Made by a program: the position numbers and the translations under genes
Source of the DNA: Paracidovorax citrulli
GTDB taxonomy: Bacteria; Pseudomonadota; Gammaproteobacteria; Burkholderiales; Burkholderiaceae_C
Assembly: GCF_900100305.1 (NCBI RefSeq)
Contig: NZ_FNEY01000001.1
Span: 207,026-271,025 of the forward strand
DNA: 64,000 bases
Direction of reading: 5' to 3'
Shown: positions 52,196-61,269 of the stretch, in pieces
Layout: every line of letters begins with the position of its first letter
Position numbering within the stretch: position 1 is the first letter of the stretch
Notes under the pieces: generated by a model
Seen by the model: only the letters and a program-made list of their open reading frames with translations
Databases searched by the model: none
Told to the model about the DNA's origin: nothing

Positions 52196-53698
52196 ATGCA
52201 AGACCTCGACTTTCTTCTCTCCATTGCTGCCCTGTTGCCCGCGGCGCTGATGCTGGGCGCCGCGGCCGGGCTGTCGCTTCACCGGGGTGCGGTGCGCCCT
52301 GCCTGGCGGGCGCTGCACGCGGCATCTGCGCTCGGCCTGATGGCCGCGCTGGCCGCGCTGGTCGCCGTGGCCACCGGAGCGTCCGCACCGCTCGCCCCCT
52401 GGCTGCGCCCGACGCTGCCGGGCACCGCCGTGGCGGTGCTCGTGCAGGCGCTGGGCGGGGTGGTGGGCGTGTTCTCGACCCGCTACCTGGACGGCGAGCC
52501 GCGCCAGGCCCGCTACGCCGCCGCGCTGGCCGCGGTATTGGGCGGCGTGCAGGTGCTGCTGCTGGCCGACCACTGGGCCGTGCTGATCGCCGCCTGGGCC
52601 GGCATCGGCCTGGCGCTGGAGCGGCTGTTGTGCTTCTATGCCGACCGCCCGTTCGCGCTGCTGGCCGCGCACAAGAAGCGCGTGGCCGACCGCGCGGCCG
52701 ATGGGCTGCTGGTCGCTGCCGCGGCGCTGAGCTGGCATGCGGTGGGCAGCGGCTCGCTGAGCGACCTGGCGGCCCATGTGCAGGCCACGGGCCTGTCGGC
52801 GCCGCTGCAGGTGGCTGCCGTGCTGCTGGTGGCCGCCGTCGTGTTGCGCACCGCGCTGATGCCGGTGCACGGCTGGCTGATCCAGGTGATGGAGGCGCCC
52901 ACGCCGGTGTCGGCGCTGCTGCATGCCGGTGTCGTGAACCTGGGGGGCGTGGTGCTGATCCGCTGCGCGCCGCTGCTGGAACACGCCATGCCGGCGCGCG
53001 CCATCCTCGTCGCGCTGGGCCTGGCGACGGCGCTGGGCGCCGGCCTGGTGATGCTGACCCGCATCAGCATCAAGGTGCGGCTGGCCTGGAGCACCGTGGC
53101 GCAGATGGGCTTCATGCTGGTGGAATGCGGCCTGGGTCTCTACACCCTCGCGGCGCTGCACCTGCTGGGCCATTCCATTTACAAGGCGCATGCCTTCCTG
53201 GCCGCGTCCGACGTGGTGCGGCAGACCCGGGCGCGTGCGCTGCGGCCGCCGCAGTTGCCGGCCCGCGCCAGCCTGCTCGCCGCGCCGCTGCTGGCCGGGG
53301 CGGTCGTGGCGGCTGTGGGCGGCGGCTGGCCGCTGTGGTGGACGGGTGTGATGGCGCTGGCCTGGGCACCGCTGCTGTGGGCATCGACGCTGCGGCAACT
53401 GGTCGCCGGGCTGGCCGCCACGGCGCTGCTGACGGCCGTGGCCCGCGCCGCCCACGCGCTGCCGCTGGGCCTGCATGACGCGCCGCATGACGCGCTGGGC
53501 TTCCTGGCCCTGGCCGGCATGGCCGCGCTCTACGCCGTGCTCGTCGCGCTGCAGATGCGCCCGCAGGCACTGCTCACCGCGCGCCGCTGGAGCTACGCCG
53601 GCTTCTACCTCGACGAGTTCTATACCCGCTGGAGCCTGCGCCTGTGGCCGCGCCGCTGGACGCCCACGCCGCCCCCACCGCGCCCCGCCACGATCTGA
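52196..53698 (+). CDS. dabB: Inorganic carbon transporter subunit DabB (NuoL-like)
   Basis: A 500-residue, about 13-helix proton-channel protein related to complex I NuoL/Mrp antiporter subunits. The diagnostic block HGWLIQVMEAPTPVSALLHAG is at about 230-250, and the Lys/His positions in RISIKVRLAWSTVAQMGF and LGHSIYKAHAFLAASD fit proton transfer. In DAB systems DabB couples the proton gradient to CO2 hydration by DabA. Start ATG at 52196 (MQDLDFLLS); 52169 is an alternative. 18 bases before dabA. Confidence 0.92.
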   Translation: MQDLDFLLSIAALLPAALMLGAAAGLSLHRGAVRPAWRALHAASALGLMAALAALVAVATGASAPLAPWLRPTLPGTAVAVLVQALGGVVGVFSTRYLDGEPRQARYAAALAAVLGGVQVLLLADHWAVLIAAWAGIGLALERLLCFYADRPFALLAAHKKRVADRAADGLLVAAAALSWHAVGSGSLSDLAAHVQATGLSAPLQVAAVLLVAAVVLRTALMPVHGWLIQVMEAPTPVSALLHAGVVNLGGVVLIRCAPLLEHAMPARAILVALGLATALGAGLVMLTRISIKVRLAWSTVAQMGFMLVECGLGLYTLAALHLLGHSIYKAHAFLAASDVVRQTRARALRPPQLPARASLLAAPLLAGAVVAAVGGGWPLWWTGVMALAWAPLLWASTLRQLVAGLAATALLTAVARAAHALPLGLHDAPHDALGFLALAGMAALYAVLVALQMRPQALLTARRWSYAGFYLDEFYTRWSLRLWPRRWTPTPPPPRPATI

Positions 53699-53716
53699 CA
53701 GAGAAAGAAGAAAACC

Positions 53717-56194
53717 ATGCACACCGACACCCTCGAACACGACGCCCTGGCCCGGGCCGGGGCGCACGACCGCATCCAGGCTGCCTGCGCCCAGGCCTGC
53801 AGCGCGATCGCCCCCGCCTGGCCGCTGGATCGCGCCATCGCCGTCAACCCGCACTGGCAGCGCACGGGCCAGCCGCTGCGCCGCGTCGCCGCGCGCATGG
53901 CGCTGCTGGGCGGCATCCAGGTGTTTCCGCCGCGCGAGCGCCAGCGCGAGGCCTGGCAGGGCGGGCGCATCACCCCGCAGGACCTGGCCCTGGCACTGCA
54001 GCGCCTGCCGGATGCGGCCGGCCTGGCCGAGGCCGACTGCGTCGCCGCGCTGGACCGCCCCGGCGGGCTGCAGCCGCTGCCGCTGCTGATCGACGTGCTG
54101 GACAACGACCCTGCCCGCGATACGCGCCTGACCTGGCGCCAGGCCATCACCCACCAGGTCAGCCAGACCTGCGCCGCGTTTTTCGACCGGGCCCAGGCCG
54201 ACTGGCAGCCCGAGCGCGGGCCGGGCCTCTACGCCTTCTGGCGCGACACGCTGACGCATGACCACGGCATCGGCACGCTGATGGGGCTGCCCGGCCTGCA
54301 CCGCGGCGTGCAGGCCCTGCCGGCGACGCGCGAGGACGCCGAGGCCTGGGCGATGCACCACCTGCAGTTGCAGGGCGGCGCCTGGGCCGACTACCTGGAG
54401 GCGGTGCTGCTCACGGTCAACGGCTGGGCCTCGTGGTGCGCGTACCTCGCCTGGCAGGCACCCGAGGGCGCGCCGGAGCGCGAGCACCTGCGCGACCTGC
54501 TGGCCATCCGCCTGGCATGGGGAGCCGTGCTGCTGGAGTGCAAGGACGACGCCGCCGCGCGCCAGGCCTTCGCCGCGCTGCAGGCCGAGTGGCGCCGCGC
54601 TCCGGAGCGGCTGCAGCAGGCCGAGCAGGCGCTGGTCGTCGATGAGGTGTGGCAGCTCGCGCTGGAGCTGGGCTACCAGCGCGAACTGGCCGGGCGGCTG
54701 GCCCGGGCGCCCGGCTTGCCGTCCGCCGTGCCCGAGGCGCAGGCCGTGTTCTGCATCGATGTGCGCAGCGAGCCGCTGCGCCGCGCGCTGGAAGCCACTG
54801 CGCCGACGCTGCAGACGCTGGGTTTCGCCGGCTTTTTCGGGGTGCCGGCGGCGTACACGCCGCTGGGCACTGCGGCGCGCCGGCCGCAGTTGCCAGGCCT
54901 GCTGCCGCCCGCGATGGAGGTGACCGACCAGCTGCCCGATCCCGGGGCCGCCGTCACCGCCCGCCACCGCCGCCTGGCCTGGGCTGCGCAGTGGGAGTCC
55001 ACCACGCGCTGGCCCGGCGCGGCCTTCTCCTTCGTCGAGGCGCTGGGGGCCGGCTACCTCGGCAAGCTGGGCGGCTGGCTGTGGCCGCGCGAACAGGCCC
55101 GCGACAGCGGCGACCATGCGGGCCTGCCGGCGCGCTACCGCCCCGTCTGCCGGCCCATGCTGAGCGGTCTGTCGCTGGAGGAGCGCGCTGCGCTTGCCGC
55201 CCGCGTGCTCAAGGCCCTGGGCCTGGCCCGCGGCGCCGCGCCGCTGGTGATGCTGGTGGGCCATGGCAGCCAGTCGGCCAACAACGCCCAGGCCGCCGCG
55301 CTGGACTGCGGCGCCTGCTGCGGCCAGACCGGCGAGGTCAACGCGCGTGCCCTGGCGCTGCTGCTCAACGATGCCGAGGTGCGCACCGCGCTGCCCGCCC
55401 TGGGCATCGCGCTGCCCGAGGCCACGTGTTTCGTCGCCGCGCTGCACAACACGACGACCGACGAGATCGAGGGCTTCGACCTCGACCTGCTGCCGCCCGA
55501 GGCGCGTGCGCGCTGGGAGCGCTGGCAGCCGGTGTTCTCCGCCGCAGGCGATCGCGTGCGCCGCGAACGCGCCCCCTCGCTGGGCCTGGACGCGCGGGCC
55601 GCCGCCGGCGATCTGCTGTCCGCGCTGCGCCGCCGCGCCAACGACGGCGCCCAGACGCGTCCCGAATGGGGCCTGGCCGGCAATGCCGCCTTCGTCATCG
55701 CGCCGCGCTCGCGCACCCGGGACGCGGAACTGGGCGGCCGCGCCTTCCTGCACGACTACGACCCCGCCCAGGATACCGACGGCAGCCTGCTGGAACTGCT
55801 GATGACGGCGCCCATGCTCGTCACGCACTGGATCAACTGGCAATACCACGCCTCCACGTGCGACCCCGAGCGCCTGGGCAGCGGCAACAAGCTGCTGCAC
55901 AACGTGGTGGGCGGGCACATCGGCGTGTTCGAGGGCAACGGCGGCGACCTGCGCATCGGCCTGTCGCGCCAGTCGCTGCACGATGGCCAGCGCTGGGTGC
56001 ACGAGCCGCTGCGGCTGACGGTGGTCATCGACGCGCCCGCGGCTGCGATCGAGGCGGTCATCGGCAAACATTCCGTGCTGCAGCAGCTGCTGGGCCACGG
56101 GTGGCTGCATCTGTGGCGGTTCGGGGATGCGGGGCTGGAGCGGCGCGAGGGAGGGCGGTGGTTCGCCCAGGACGCGGGCGCATCCGGGGCGTGA
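53717..56194 (+). CDS. dabA: Inorganic carbon transporter subunit DabA (DUF2309)
   Basis: An 825-residue cytoplasmic protein, the beta-carbonic-anhydrase-like half of the DAB dissolved inorganic carbon accumulator. The four Zn-site residues are readable: Cys346 and Asp348 (FCIDVRSE), His516 (VGHGSQSANN) and Cys531 (DCGACCGQTGEVNARAL). With DabB it converts entering CO2 to bicarbonate in one direction, driven by the proton gradient. Length is typical. No carbon-fixation genes are in the window, so a role in anaplerotic carboxylation in ambient air is more likely. Confidence 0.95.
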   Translation: MHTDTLEHDALARAGAHDRIQAACAQACSAIAPAWPLDRAIAVNPHWQRTGQPLRRVAARMALLGGIQVFPPRERQREAWQGGRITPQDLALALQRLPDAAGLAEADCVAALDRPGGLQPLPLLIDVLDNDPARDTRLTWRQAITHQVSQTCAAFFDRAQADWQPERGPGLYAFWRDTLTHDHGIGTLMGLPGLHRGVQALPATREDAEAWAMHHLQLQGGAWADYLEAVLLTVNGWASWCAYLAWQAPEGAPEREHLRDLLAIRLAWGAVLLECKDDAAARQAFAALQAEWRRAPERLQQAEQALVVDEVWQLALELGYQRELAGRLARAPGLPSAVPEAQAVFCIDVRSEPLRRALEATAPTLQTLGFAGFFGVPAAYTPLGTAARRPQLPGLLPPAMEVTDQLPDPGAAVTARHRRLAWAAQWESTTRWPGAAFSFVEALGAGYLGKLGGWLWPREQARDSGDHAGLPARYRPVCRPMLSGLSLEERAALAARVLKALGLARGAAPLVMLVGHGSQSANNAQAAALDCGACCGQTGEVNARALALLLNDAEVRTALPALGIALPEATCFVAALHNTTTDEIEGFDLDLLPPEARARWERWQPVFSAAGDRVRRERAPSLGLDARAAAGDLLSALRRRANDGAQTRPEWGLAGNAAFVIAPRSRTRDAELGGRAFLHDYDPAQDTDGSLLELLMTAPMLVTHWINWQYHASTCDPERLGSGNKLLHNVVGGHIGVFEGNGGDLRIGLSRQSLHDGQRWVHEPLRLTVVIDAPAAAIEAVIGKHSVLQQLLGHGWLHLWRFGDAGLERREGGRWFAQDAGASGA

Positions 56195-56227
56195 GCGGGG
56201 CTGTGCTCCCGTGCGGCGGCTGGATTT

Positions 56228-57415
56228 TCAGCCGCTCGCCAGCGGCGTGCTGCCCTGCCGCTGGCCGGGCGGCCACATGCCTGCGGCGAGGCGCGCTTCG
56301 AACCACCGGTGCATGGCCGCATCCTCGACCGCGTACTCGCCGCGTGCCGATTTCCACACCAGGGCCGGTGTGCGTTGCCGCAGCGATTCCAGCGCCTTCT
56401 GCGCCTGCTGCACGCTCACCGGCCGGTCCAGCTTGTCTCGGTAGAAGCGCAGGGCTTCGGCGTCGTAGGGGCGAAAGCGCGGGCCCTGGGCCAGCATGCG
56501 CCACAGCACCACCTGCTCGGTCGGCTTGAGGCCCAGGTAGTCGGATTCCATCTGCGCTTCGTCCCGCGCCTGCTGGTCGTGTGCGGCCTGCTGCAGCGCG
56601 GGCTCGAAGCGGCCGCTGTGGCCCGACAGGGGGCTGAGCACGGCTCCCATCGCCGCCATGAAGAACTGGGGCCGGTGGCCGAAGGCGGCGAACGCCGCCT
56701 GCAGCGCGGCCCGATCCACCGGTACGAGGTCCGGCCGCTGGGCTTCCACCAGCCCGGCCACGTGGGCGATGAAATCGGTGTCCAGCGGCGGCAGTGCCTG
56801 GATCTGCGATCCGTAGAAGGGCGCGCCCGCGCTGACCACCAGGCGCAGCAGCTTGTCGCGGTCGGAGCCCGACATCACCAGCATCAGGCTCACCTGGCCG
56901 GGCCCGTTCATCTGGTCCCGCGCGGATTTCAGGGCCGTCATCGCTGCTTCGCCCGCCTCGCTGGTGAGGGCATGCTGGGCTTCGTCGATGATCAGCGCCA
57001 CGGGCCGGCCCGCCGCCTGCTGCAGGTTGCGCAGCGCGTCCACCAGCGTCAGGCCATCGACCTGGCCGATCCGGCTGGGGTCGATGTCCAGAGCGCCCGC
57101 CACCTTCACGCCCTTGACGCCCGCCTTCTTCGCGGTGCGGGCCACCAGTCCCAGGTGCGCCTGCAGGGACTGGGCGATGGCCTCGGCGATCAGGGGGCCG
57201 GGGTCGCGGCGGATGTCGGCCCACAGGTCCACGTACACCACTACGACACCTGCCTGTCGCAGGGCGGGGGCAAGGTCGCCCTGCAGGAACGTGCTCTTGC
57301 CGGTGCGGCGGGGCGCGGCCAGGAACAGGCCGTTGTGTGCATCGCCGAGCAGCAGGCGCCCCTGCAGGGCCTGCACCAGCTGCTGCGCCAGTGCCGTGCG
57401 GTGGTAGGCGATCAT
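56228..57415 (-). CDS. AAA ATPase of archaeal/Orc-like type with C-terminal winged helix
   Basis: A 395-residue P-loop ATPase. Walker A is APRRTGKSTFL (about residues 34-44), Walker B is VALIIDEAQHAL, and a sensor-like MLVMSGSDRDK follows. The C-terminal 110 residues (YLGLKPTEQVVLWRMLAQGP on) look like a winged helix, as in archaeal ATPase/STAND-like proteins. No transposase or nuclease partner is next to it. Its start faces a 41-base symmetrical element (57428-57468), suggesting self-regulation. Role unknown; convergent with dabA. Confidence 0.75.
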   Translation of the reverse strand: MIAYHRTALAQQLVQALQGRLLLGDAHNGLFLAAPRRTGKSTFLQGDLAPALRQAGVVVVYVDLWADIRRDPGPLIAEAIAQSLQAHLGLVARTAKKAGVKGVKVAGALDIDPSRIGQVDGLTLVDALRNLQQAAGRPVALIIDEAQHALTSEAGEAAMTALKSARDQMNGPGQVSLMLVMSGSDRDKLLRLVVSAGAPFYGSQIQALPPLDTDFIAHVAGLVEAQRPDLVPVDRAALQAAFAAFGHRPQFFMAAMGAVLSPLSGHSGRFEPALQQAAHDQQARDEAQMESDYLGLKPTEQVVLWRMLAQGPRFRPYDAEALRFYRDKLDRPVSVQQAQKALESLRQRTPALVWKSARGEYAVEDAAMHRWFEARLAAGMWPPGQRQGSTPLASG

Positions 57416-57427
57416 GCGATTACCTTG

Positions 57428-57468
57428 TTTTATCCGTGGGAAGATATTTTATCTTTTCCTGGATAAAA
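57428..57468. promoter_or_regulatory. Nested symmetrical operator upstream of the ATPase gene
   Basis: An inner perfect palindrome AAGATA-TTT-TATCTT (57441-57455) is nested in outer arms TTTTATCC (57428-57435) and GGATAAAA (57461-57468). Both share one centre at 57448, with 5-base spacers on each side. It begins 13 bases from the ATPase start and 41 bases before the small membrane ORF at 57509. Confidence 0.65.
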
Positions 57469-57508
57469 AGGGTAAATTGCCCGGGTAGCTATTTCCCAAG
57501 GAGTTTCG

Positions 57509-57589
57509 ATGTCCAGACTGATGACCGCGCTCTCCGTGATCGGCGTGCTGGCCGCGCTGTACTTCGCCTACCGGTACGGCGTTTTCTGA
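57509..57589 (+). CDS. 26-residue single-pass membrane peptide
   Basis: A very short gene, MSRLMTALSVIGVLAALYFA plus YRYGVF, giving one transmembrane helix with a basic start and a Tyr/Arg end. A perfect AAGGAG ribosome-binding site sits 6 bases before the ATG, much stronger than for most genes nearby. It is downstream of the 57428-57468 dyad on the opposite strand from the ATPase. Whether it is conserved cannot be seen here; function unknown. Confidence 0.6.
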   Translation: MSRLMTALSVIGVLAALYFAYRYGVF

Positions 57590-57605
57590 CCGGCAGGCGG
57601 CCGCG

Positions 57606-58481
57606 TCATGCCGCGTGCGCGCGCAGCCAGGCCACGATGTCGGCAGTCACTTCGCCAAGGTTGGTCTCGTTGAGGATTTCATGGCGGCCGGCTGGGTAAA
57701 GCCTGACGGTCACGTCGGCGATGCCCGCGTCGTGGTAGCGCTGGCCCAGGATCCGCAGCCGCTCGCCGCCGGCAGCGAGCGGATCCGCGTCGCCTGAAGC
57801 GATGAGGATGGGCAGGTCGCTGCGGATGCCCGCCAGCCGGGCCGGATCGGCGAGGCGGGCGGCGGGCGCCATCAAGGCCGGGAACACGTCGGGGGGAACG
57901 TCCCATCCGCACCACGGGTCGGCAACGTAGGCATCCACCTCGGCAGCGTCGCGCGACAGCCATTCGTAGCCCGTGCGGTGCACGAAGCCGGCGTTGAGTG
58001 CCGCCAGGCCGGCAGGAGCGCCTGGCGGCGGATTCGCCAGGTCGGCGGCGAACAGGTCCAGCGCGGTCGAACCGGACAGGACTACGCCCGACCACGTCGC
58101 CGAGTGGTCGAGGAGGGCGGCCTGCGCGGCGAAGGAGCCCATCGAGTGCGCGAAGAGGAAGAGTGGAAGATTCCCGTGCCGGGCCCGCAGCAGGGCGCCG
58201 AACTGGGCCACGTCGGCGATCAGGCCGTCGAAGCCGGCCGCGCCGAAGTCTCCCATGCGTCCGCCCGCGGTGCGCCCATGGCCGCGGTGGTCCACCGCGT
58301 GAACCAGGAACCCGGCGGCGTTCAGCGCCCTGGCGAAGCGGTCGTAGCGCTCGCCGTGCTCGGCGAGCCCGTGGGCGATCTGCACCACGCCCGCGGGTTC
58401 GCCGGACACGTCGGTCCAGGAATACGTCGCGACGGAAGTACCGTCCGCATCGGAACGGAAGGAGGAGGTCGAAGTGCTCAT
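57606..58481 (-). CDS. Alpha/beta hydrolase, monoacylglycerol-lipase-like
   Basis: A 291-residue serine hydrolase. The oxyanion motif HGLAEHGERYDRFA, nucleophile elbow AHSMGS (Ser113), acid in IASGDADPLAAGG and His in AGRHEILNE make a complete triad of the monoglyceride lipase/lysophospholipase type. The stop lies close to the 57509 small gene on the other strand. Its ATG overlaps the stop of the CYTH-CHAD gene by 4 bases, so the two are co-translated. Confidence 0.9.
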   Translation of the reverse strand: MSTSTSSFRSDADGTSVATYSWTDVSGEPAGVVQIAHGLAEHGERYDRFARALNAAGFLVHAVDHRGHGRTAGGRMGDFGAAGFDGLIADVAQFGALLRARHGNLPLFLFAHSMGSFAAQAALLDHSATWSGVVLSGSTALDLFAADLANPPPGAPAGLAALNAGFVHRTGYEWLSRDAAEVDAYVADPWCGWDVPPDVFPALMAPAARLADPARLAGIRSDLPILIASGDADPLAAGGERLRILGQRYHDAGIADVTVRLYPAGRHEILNETNLGEVTADIVAWLRAHAA

Positions 58482-60034
58482 CGTTCGATTCTCACACCGT
58501 CTCCGGCCTGGCGGAACCCGCCCTTGCGCACCTCCGGCCCCTCCTTCAGCCGCCGCAGCGCGCGCTCGCACTCCGCCAGCAGGGACTCGCGCCGCGCCGC
58601 CAGCCAGCCGACGGCGAACCAGGCCTTCGGGTGTTTCGCCGCGAGCTGGCGGTATTGCGCTTGTGCCACCTGCTCGTCGTTGAGCCGGCCCAGGGCCTCC
58701 TGCGCAGGCTCCAGGTGGCGCAGGAAATCCCTGCCGCCGCCCCTGAGCGCCGGCGCGAGGAATTCGGCCAGGTAGCGCAGGCGCTTGATGCGCTTGCGCA
58801 CGCCGTGGCGACGTTCGGCCGGCAGGCTGGCGAACGAGGTCGCATCTTCGGCCAGGCCCCGGTGCAGCTTGCGCAAGGCCTTGCGCAGCACGCGCCGGGT
58901 GGCGTCCGCGTCCAGCCCGCATTCCTCGCCGACGCGTGCCTGCGGCGGCCGGCCCGGCGTGGCGGCAAACCCCATCAGTGCGATCAGGGTGGACTGGAAC
59001 GCTGCATCGGCCACGATGTGTTGCGCGGATTCGGACGGTGCGCTGCCGGTGTCCACGGCGGGCGCTCCCGCCTGGCGGAGGGCCTCGCCGATCTGCTCCA
59101 TCACGTGCCCGCCGTCCCGCAGGGAGCCCAGGCGGCGGAAGGCGGAGCGCAGGGGCGTCTGCCACGCGGGATCGAAGCGGCCGGGCGCCACGCGGTCGAG
59201 TTCGCGCAGGGCGGTGCGCAGGCGCCGCAGGCCCACGCGCAGCTGGTGGATGTGCTTCTCGCCGACGTGGCCGTGCGCGATCTCGCTCGCGTTGGCCAGG
59301 ATCTGCTCCAGGCAGTGGGCGACCACGGTCCGCTGCAGGTCCTGCCCTGCCGGGAGGCGGCCCTTCGGCACGCGCACCGGGCCGGCCTTGGCCGCCGGGC
59401 CGGCGGCCTGCCCGGCCCGCAGGCGCTCGCCCCGCTCGGCCTTGGAGAGGGTGCTGAGCACCAGCCCGTGCGTCCGGGCCCACTGGGTGGCTGCCGCCAC
59501 GAGGGCGGGCACGGAGCCCTGCTTCAGTTCCAGTTCCAGCTCGCAGAGGGGTTCGGACACCTCGTCCGCACCGCCGCGGCGGGCCACCACGCGGCCGACG
59601 TCCAGCGCCACTTCCATCGCCCCGCCACCCGGCAGGGGAATGTCGCGCGCCACGCGCTCGAATTCGGTGCCGTAGGTGGCAACGGGCGCGGCCCGGGTGC
59701 CCGCCAGCACTTTGGCGAGCTGCCGGCCGGCGGTGGAGCCGGCATGCAGGGTGGGGTCGGGGCGGGGAATGCCGGCCGGGTCGGCGGGCCGCGGCACGGG
59801 CGCGTTGTGCTCTCCGCGCGCCAGCGGCCCGTCGCCCAGGGTCTTCACGGTCTGCACCCAGGCCCCGCCTTCGTTGCGCACGCGCCATGCGATGCCGTGG
59901 CGGGCGAGGTCGCCCCCGGGCGTGTCGAAGTAATGCGCCTCCATGCGGCACGCGGTGAAGGGGCCTTGCTGCAGCGCGGCTTCCACGCCTTCCAGGCGGT
60001 GCGCGGGGATCAGGAACTTGAATTCGATTTCCAT
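58478..60034 (-). CDS. CYTH-CHAD domain protein (inorganic triphosphatase)
   Basis: A 518-residue protein. The N-terminal CYTH triphosphate-tunnel domain starts directly with the ExExK motif (MEIEFK: Glu2, Glu4, Lys6). A basic linker follows, then a C-terminal CHAD domain (about 225-500) of His-rich helices (HIHQLRVGLRRLRTALREL and the KRIKRLRYLAEF repeat) that binds polyphosphate. Likely hydrolyses inorganic triphosphate and localises to polyphosphate granules. Start ATG at 60034. Confidence 0.92.
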   Translation of the reverse strand: MEIEFKFLIPAHRLEGVEAALQQGPFTACRMEAHYFDTPGGDLARHGIAWRVRNEGGAWVQTVKTLGDGPLARGEHNAPVPRPADPAGIPRPDPTLHAGSTAGRQLAKVLAGTRAAPVATYGTEFERVARDIPLPGGGAMEVALDVGRVVARRGGADEVSEPLCELELELKQGSVPALVAAATQWARTHGLVLSTLSKAERGERLRAGQAAGPAAKAGPVRVPKGRLPAGQDLQRTVVAHCLEQILANASEIAHGHVGEKHIHQLRVGLRRLRTALRELDRVAPGRFDPAWQTPLRSAFRRLGSLRDGGHVMEQIGEALRQAGAPAVDTGSAPSESAQHIVADAAFQSTLIALMGFAATPGRPPQARVGEECGLDADATRRVLRKALRKLHRGLAEDATSFASLPAERRHGVRKRIKRLRYLAEFLAPALRGGGRDFLRHLEPAQEALGRLNDEQVAQAQYRQLAAKHPKAWFAVGWLAARRESLLAECERALRRLKEGPEVRKGGFRQAGDGVRIER

Positions 60035-60085
60035 GGGAGCCTTCTGAAAACGTGCGGATGTTCGCCGCGGGGGGACGCGGGATTT

Positions 60086-60316
60086 TCATGGAGCCGGCCG
60101 CCGGGTGCGGGGCGGTGTGGCGGGGGGGCTGCGGCCTGGCGGGCGCCGTTCCCGCGGTCCCAGCCCGCAGTGTGCCTCGAAGGCCCTGGAGAGCTCCGCT
60201 TCGCGGCGGTAATCCATGTCCGCCGCGATGGCCTTGAACTGCCGTCCCTGCAGGAGGGCCTGCCGCGCCAGCCGGATCCGCCAGCCAGGGGCGGCATGTC
60301 GCGTCGTTCCCTGGTC
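60086..60316 (-). pseudogene. Remnant of an AraC-family regulator C-terminus
   Basis: Reading the minus strand from just after a stop at 60317-60319 to a stop at 60086-60088 gives a C-terminal AraC helix-turn-helix. WRIRLARQALLQGRQFKAIA is followed by ADMDYRREAELSRAFEAHCG and LGPRERR, which line up with the usual LAR-LL...IA..-GY.SE..FSRAF...G..P..R pattern. The N-terminal part and the first helix-turn-helix are missing, and the upstream stop plus the adjacent YihY gene leave no room for them. No ATG start fits. It is most likely the decayed end of a regulator gene. Confidence 0.75.
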
Positions 60317-60355
60317 CTACAGGGGCTCATGCGCGCGGGGGCTAATTTCGGGCCC

Positions 60356-61251
60356 ATGCCGGAAAAAAATCTCAAGAGTTCATGGGCCCTTGTCAAACAG
60401 GCGGCCTCGTCGTGGGTGGATGACTACGCGCCGAGCATGGGCGCAGCGCTGTCTTACTACAGCGTGTTCTCGCTCGCGCCCTTGCTGGTGATCGTCATTT
60501 CCATCGCGGGGCTCGTGTTCGGGGAAGAGGCCGCGCGCGGCGAGGTATTCGCGCAGCTCAGCGGCCTGATGGGCACGGATGCCGCCGCGGCGGTGGAGGA
60601 ATTGCTCAATGCCGCCGCCAGGCCCGCGACGGGCGTCGCTTCTGCCGTGATCGGGCTGGGCGTGCTGCTGGTCGGCGCCACCACCGTGTTCGGGGAATTG
60701 CAGGACGCGCTGGACCGCATCTGGCGGGCACCGGTGCGTGAAGGGGCCACGGGGCTATGGGGGCTGCTTCGCGCGCGGTTCCTGTCGTTCGGGTGTCGGC
60801 GCTGGGCAAGTGGTGGGCGCCCGCGTTCGGCGGCTGGGAGGTGCTGGCGCAGGCGATCAACGCGGCGGTGGGCTTTGCGCTCACCACGGTGGTGTTCGCG
60901 ACGATCTACAAGATCATGCCGCGCGTGAGCGTGCGCTGGCACGACGTCTGGCTGGGCGCCGCGATCACCGCGGTGCTGTTCACCGTGGGCCGGATGCTCA
61001 TCGGGCTCTACATCGGCAAGACCGCGCTGGCTTCCGGCTTCGGTGCCGCGGGGTCGCTGGTGGTCATTTTCGTGTGGGTGTACTACTCGGCGCAGATCTT
61101 CCTGATGGGGGCTGAATTCACATGGGTGTATGCGCGCACCTTCGGATCGATGCGGGAGCGCGTGGAGGACCGGGTATCGCCTGCCGGCGGCGGGAGCGAT
61201 GCGGGCGTGGACCCGGAACTGCCCGGAGCGGGTGCCGGCCCGCCACGATGA
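60356..61251 (+). pseudogene. YihY/BrkB-family membrane protein, broken by an internal deletion
   Basis: The first 146 codons (MPEKNLKSSWALVKQAASSW, then AALSYYSVFSLAPLLVIVIS and FLSFG) are a normal YihY N-terminal half. At about 60793 the homologous frame shifts by one: the second half (VSALGKWWAPAFGGWEVLAQ to the end) continues in another frame to 61251. Between SFG and VSALGKWW about 20 residues, roughly one membrane segment, are missing relative to the family pattern I know, so this is a deletion rather than a single-base change. In the original frame translation runs on with nonsense to 60928. Confidence 0.8.
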
Positions 61252-61269
61252 GTGCCAAGAAAACATCCG

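Noticed and set aside
52160..56110. Open frame of over 1300 codons on the minus strand opposite dabB-dabA
   Set aside because: Caused by high GC and codon bias of dabBA; low-complexity Gln/Arg/Gly composition and no domain.
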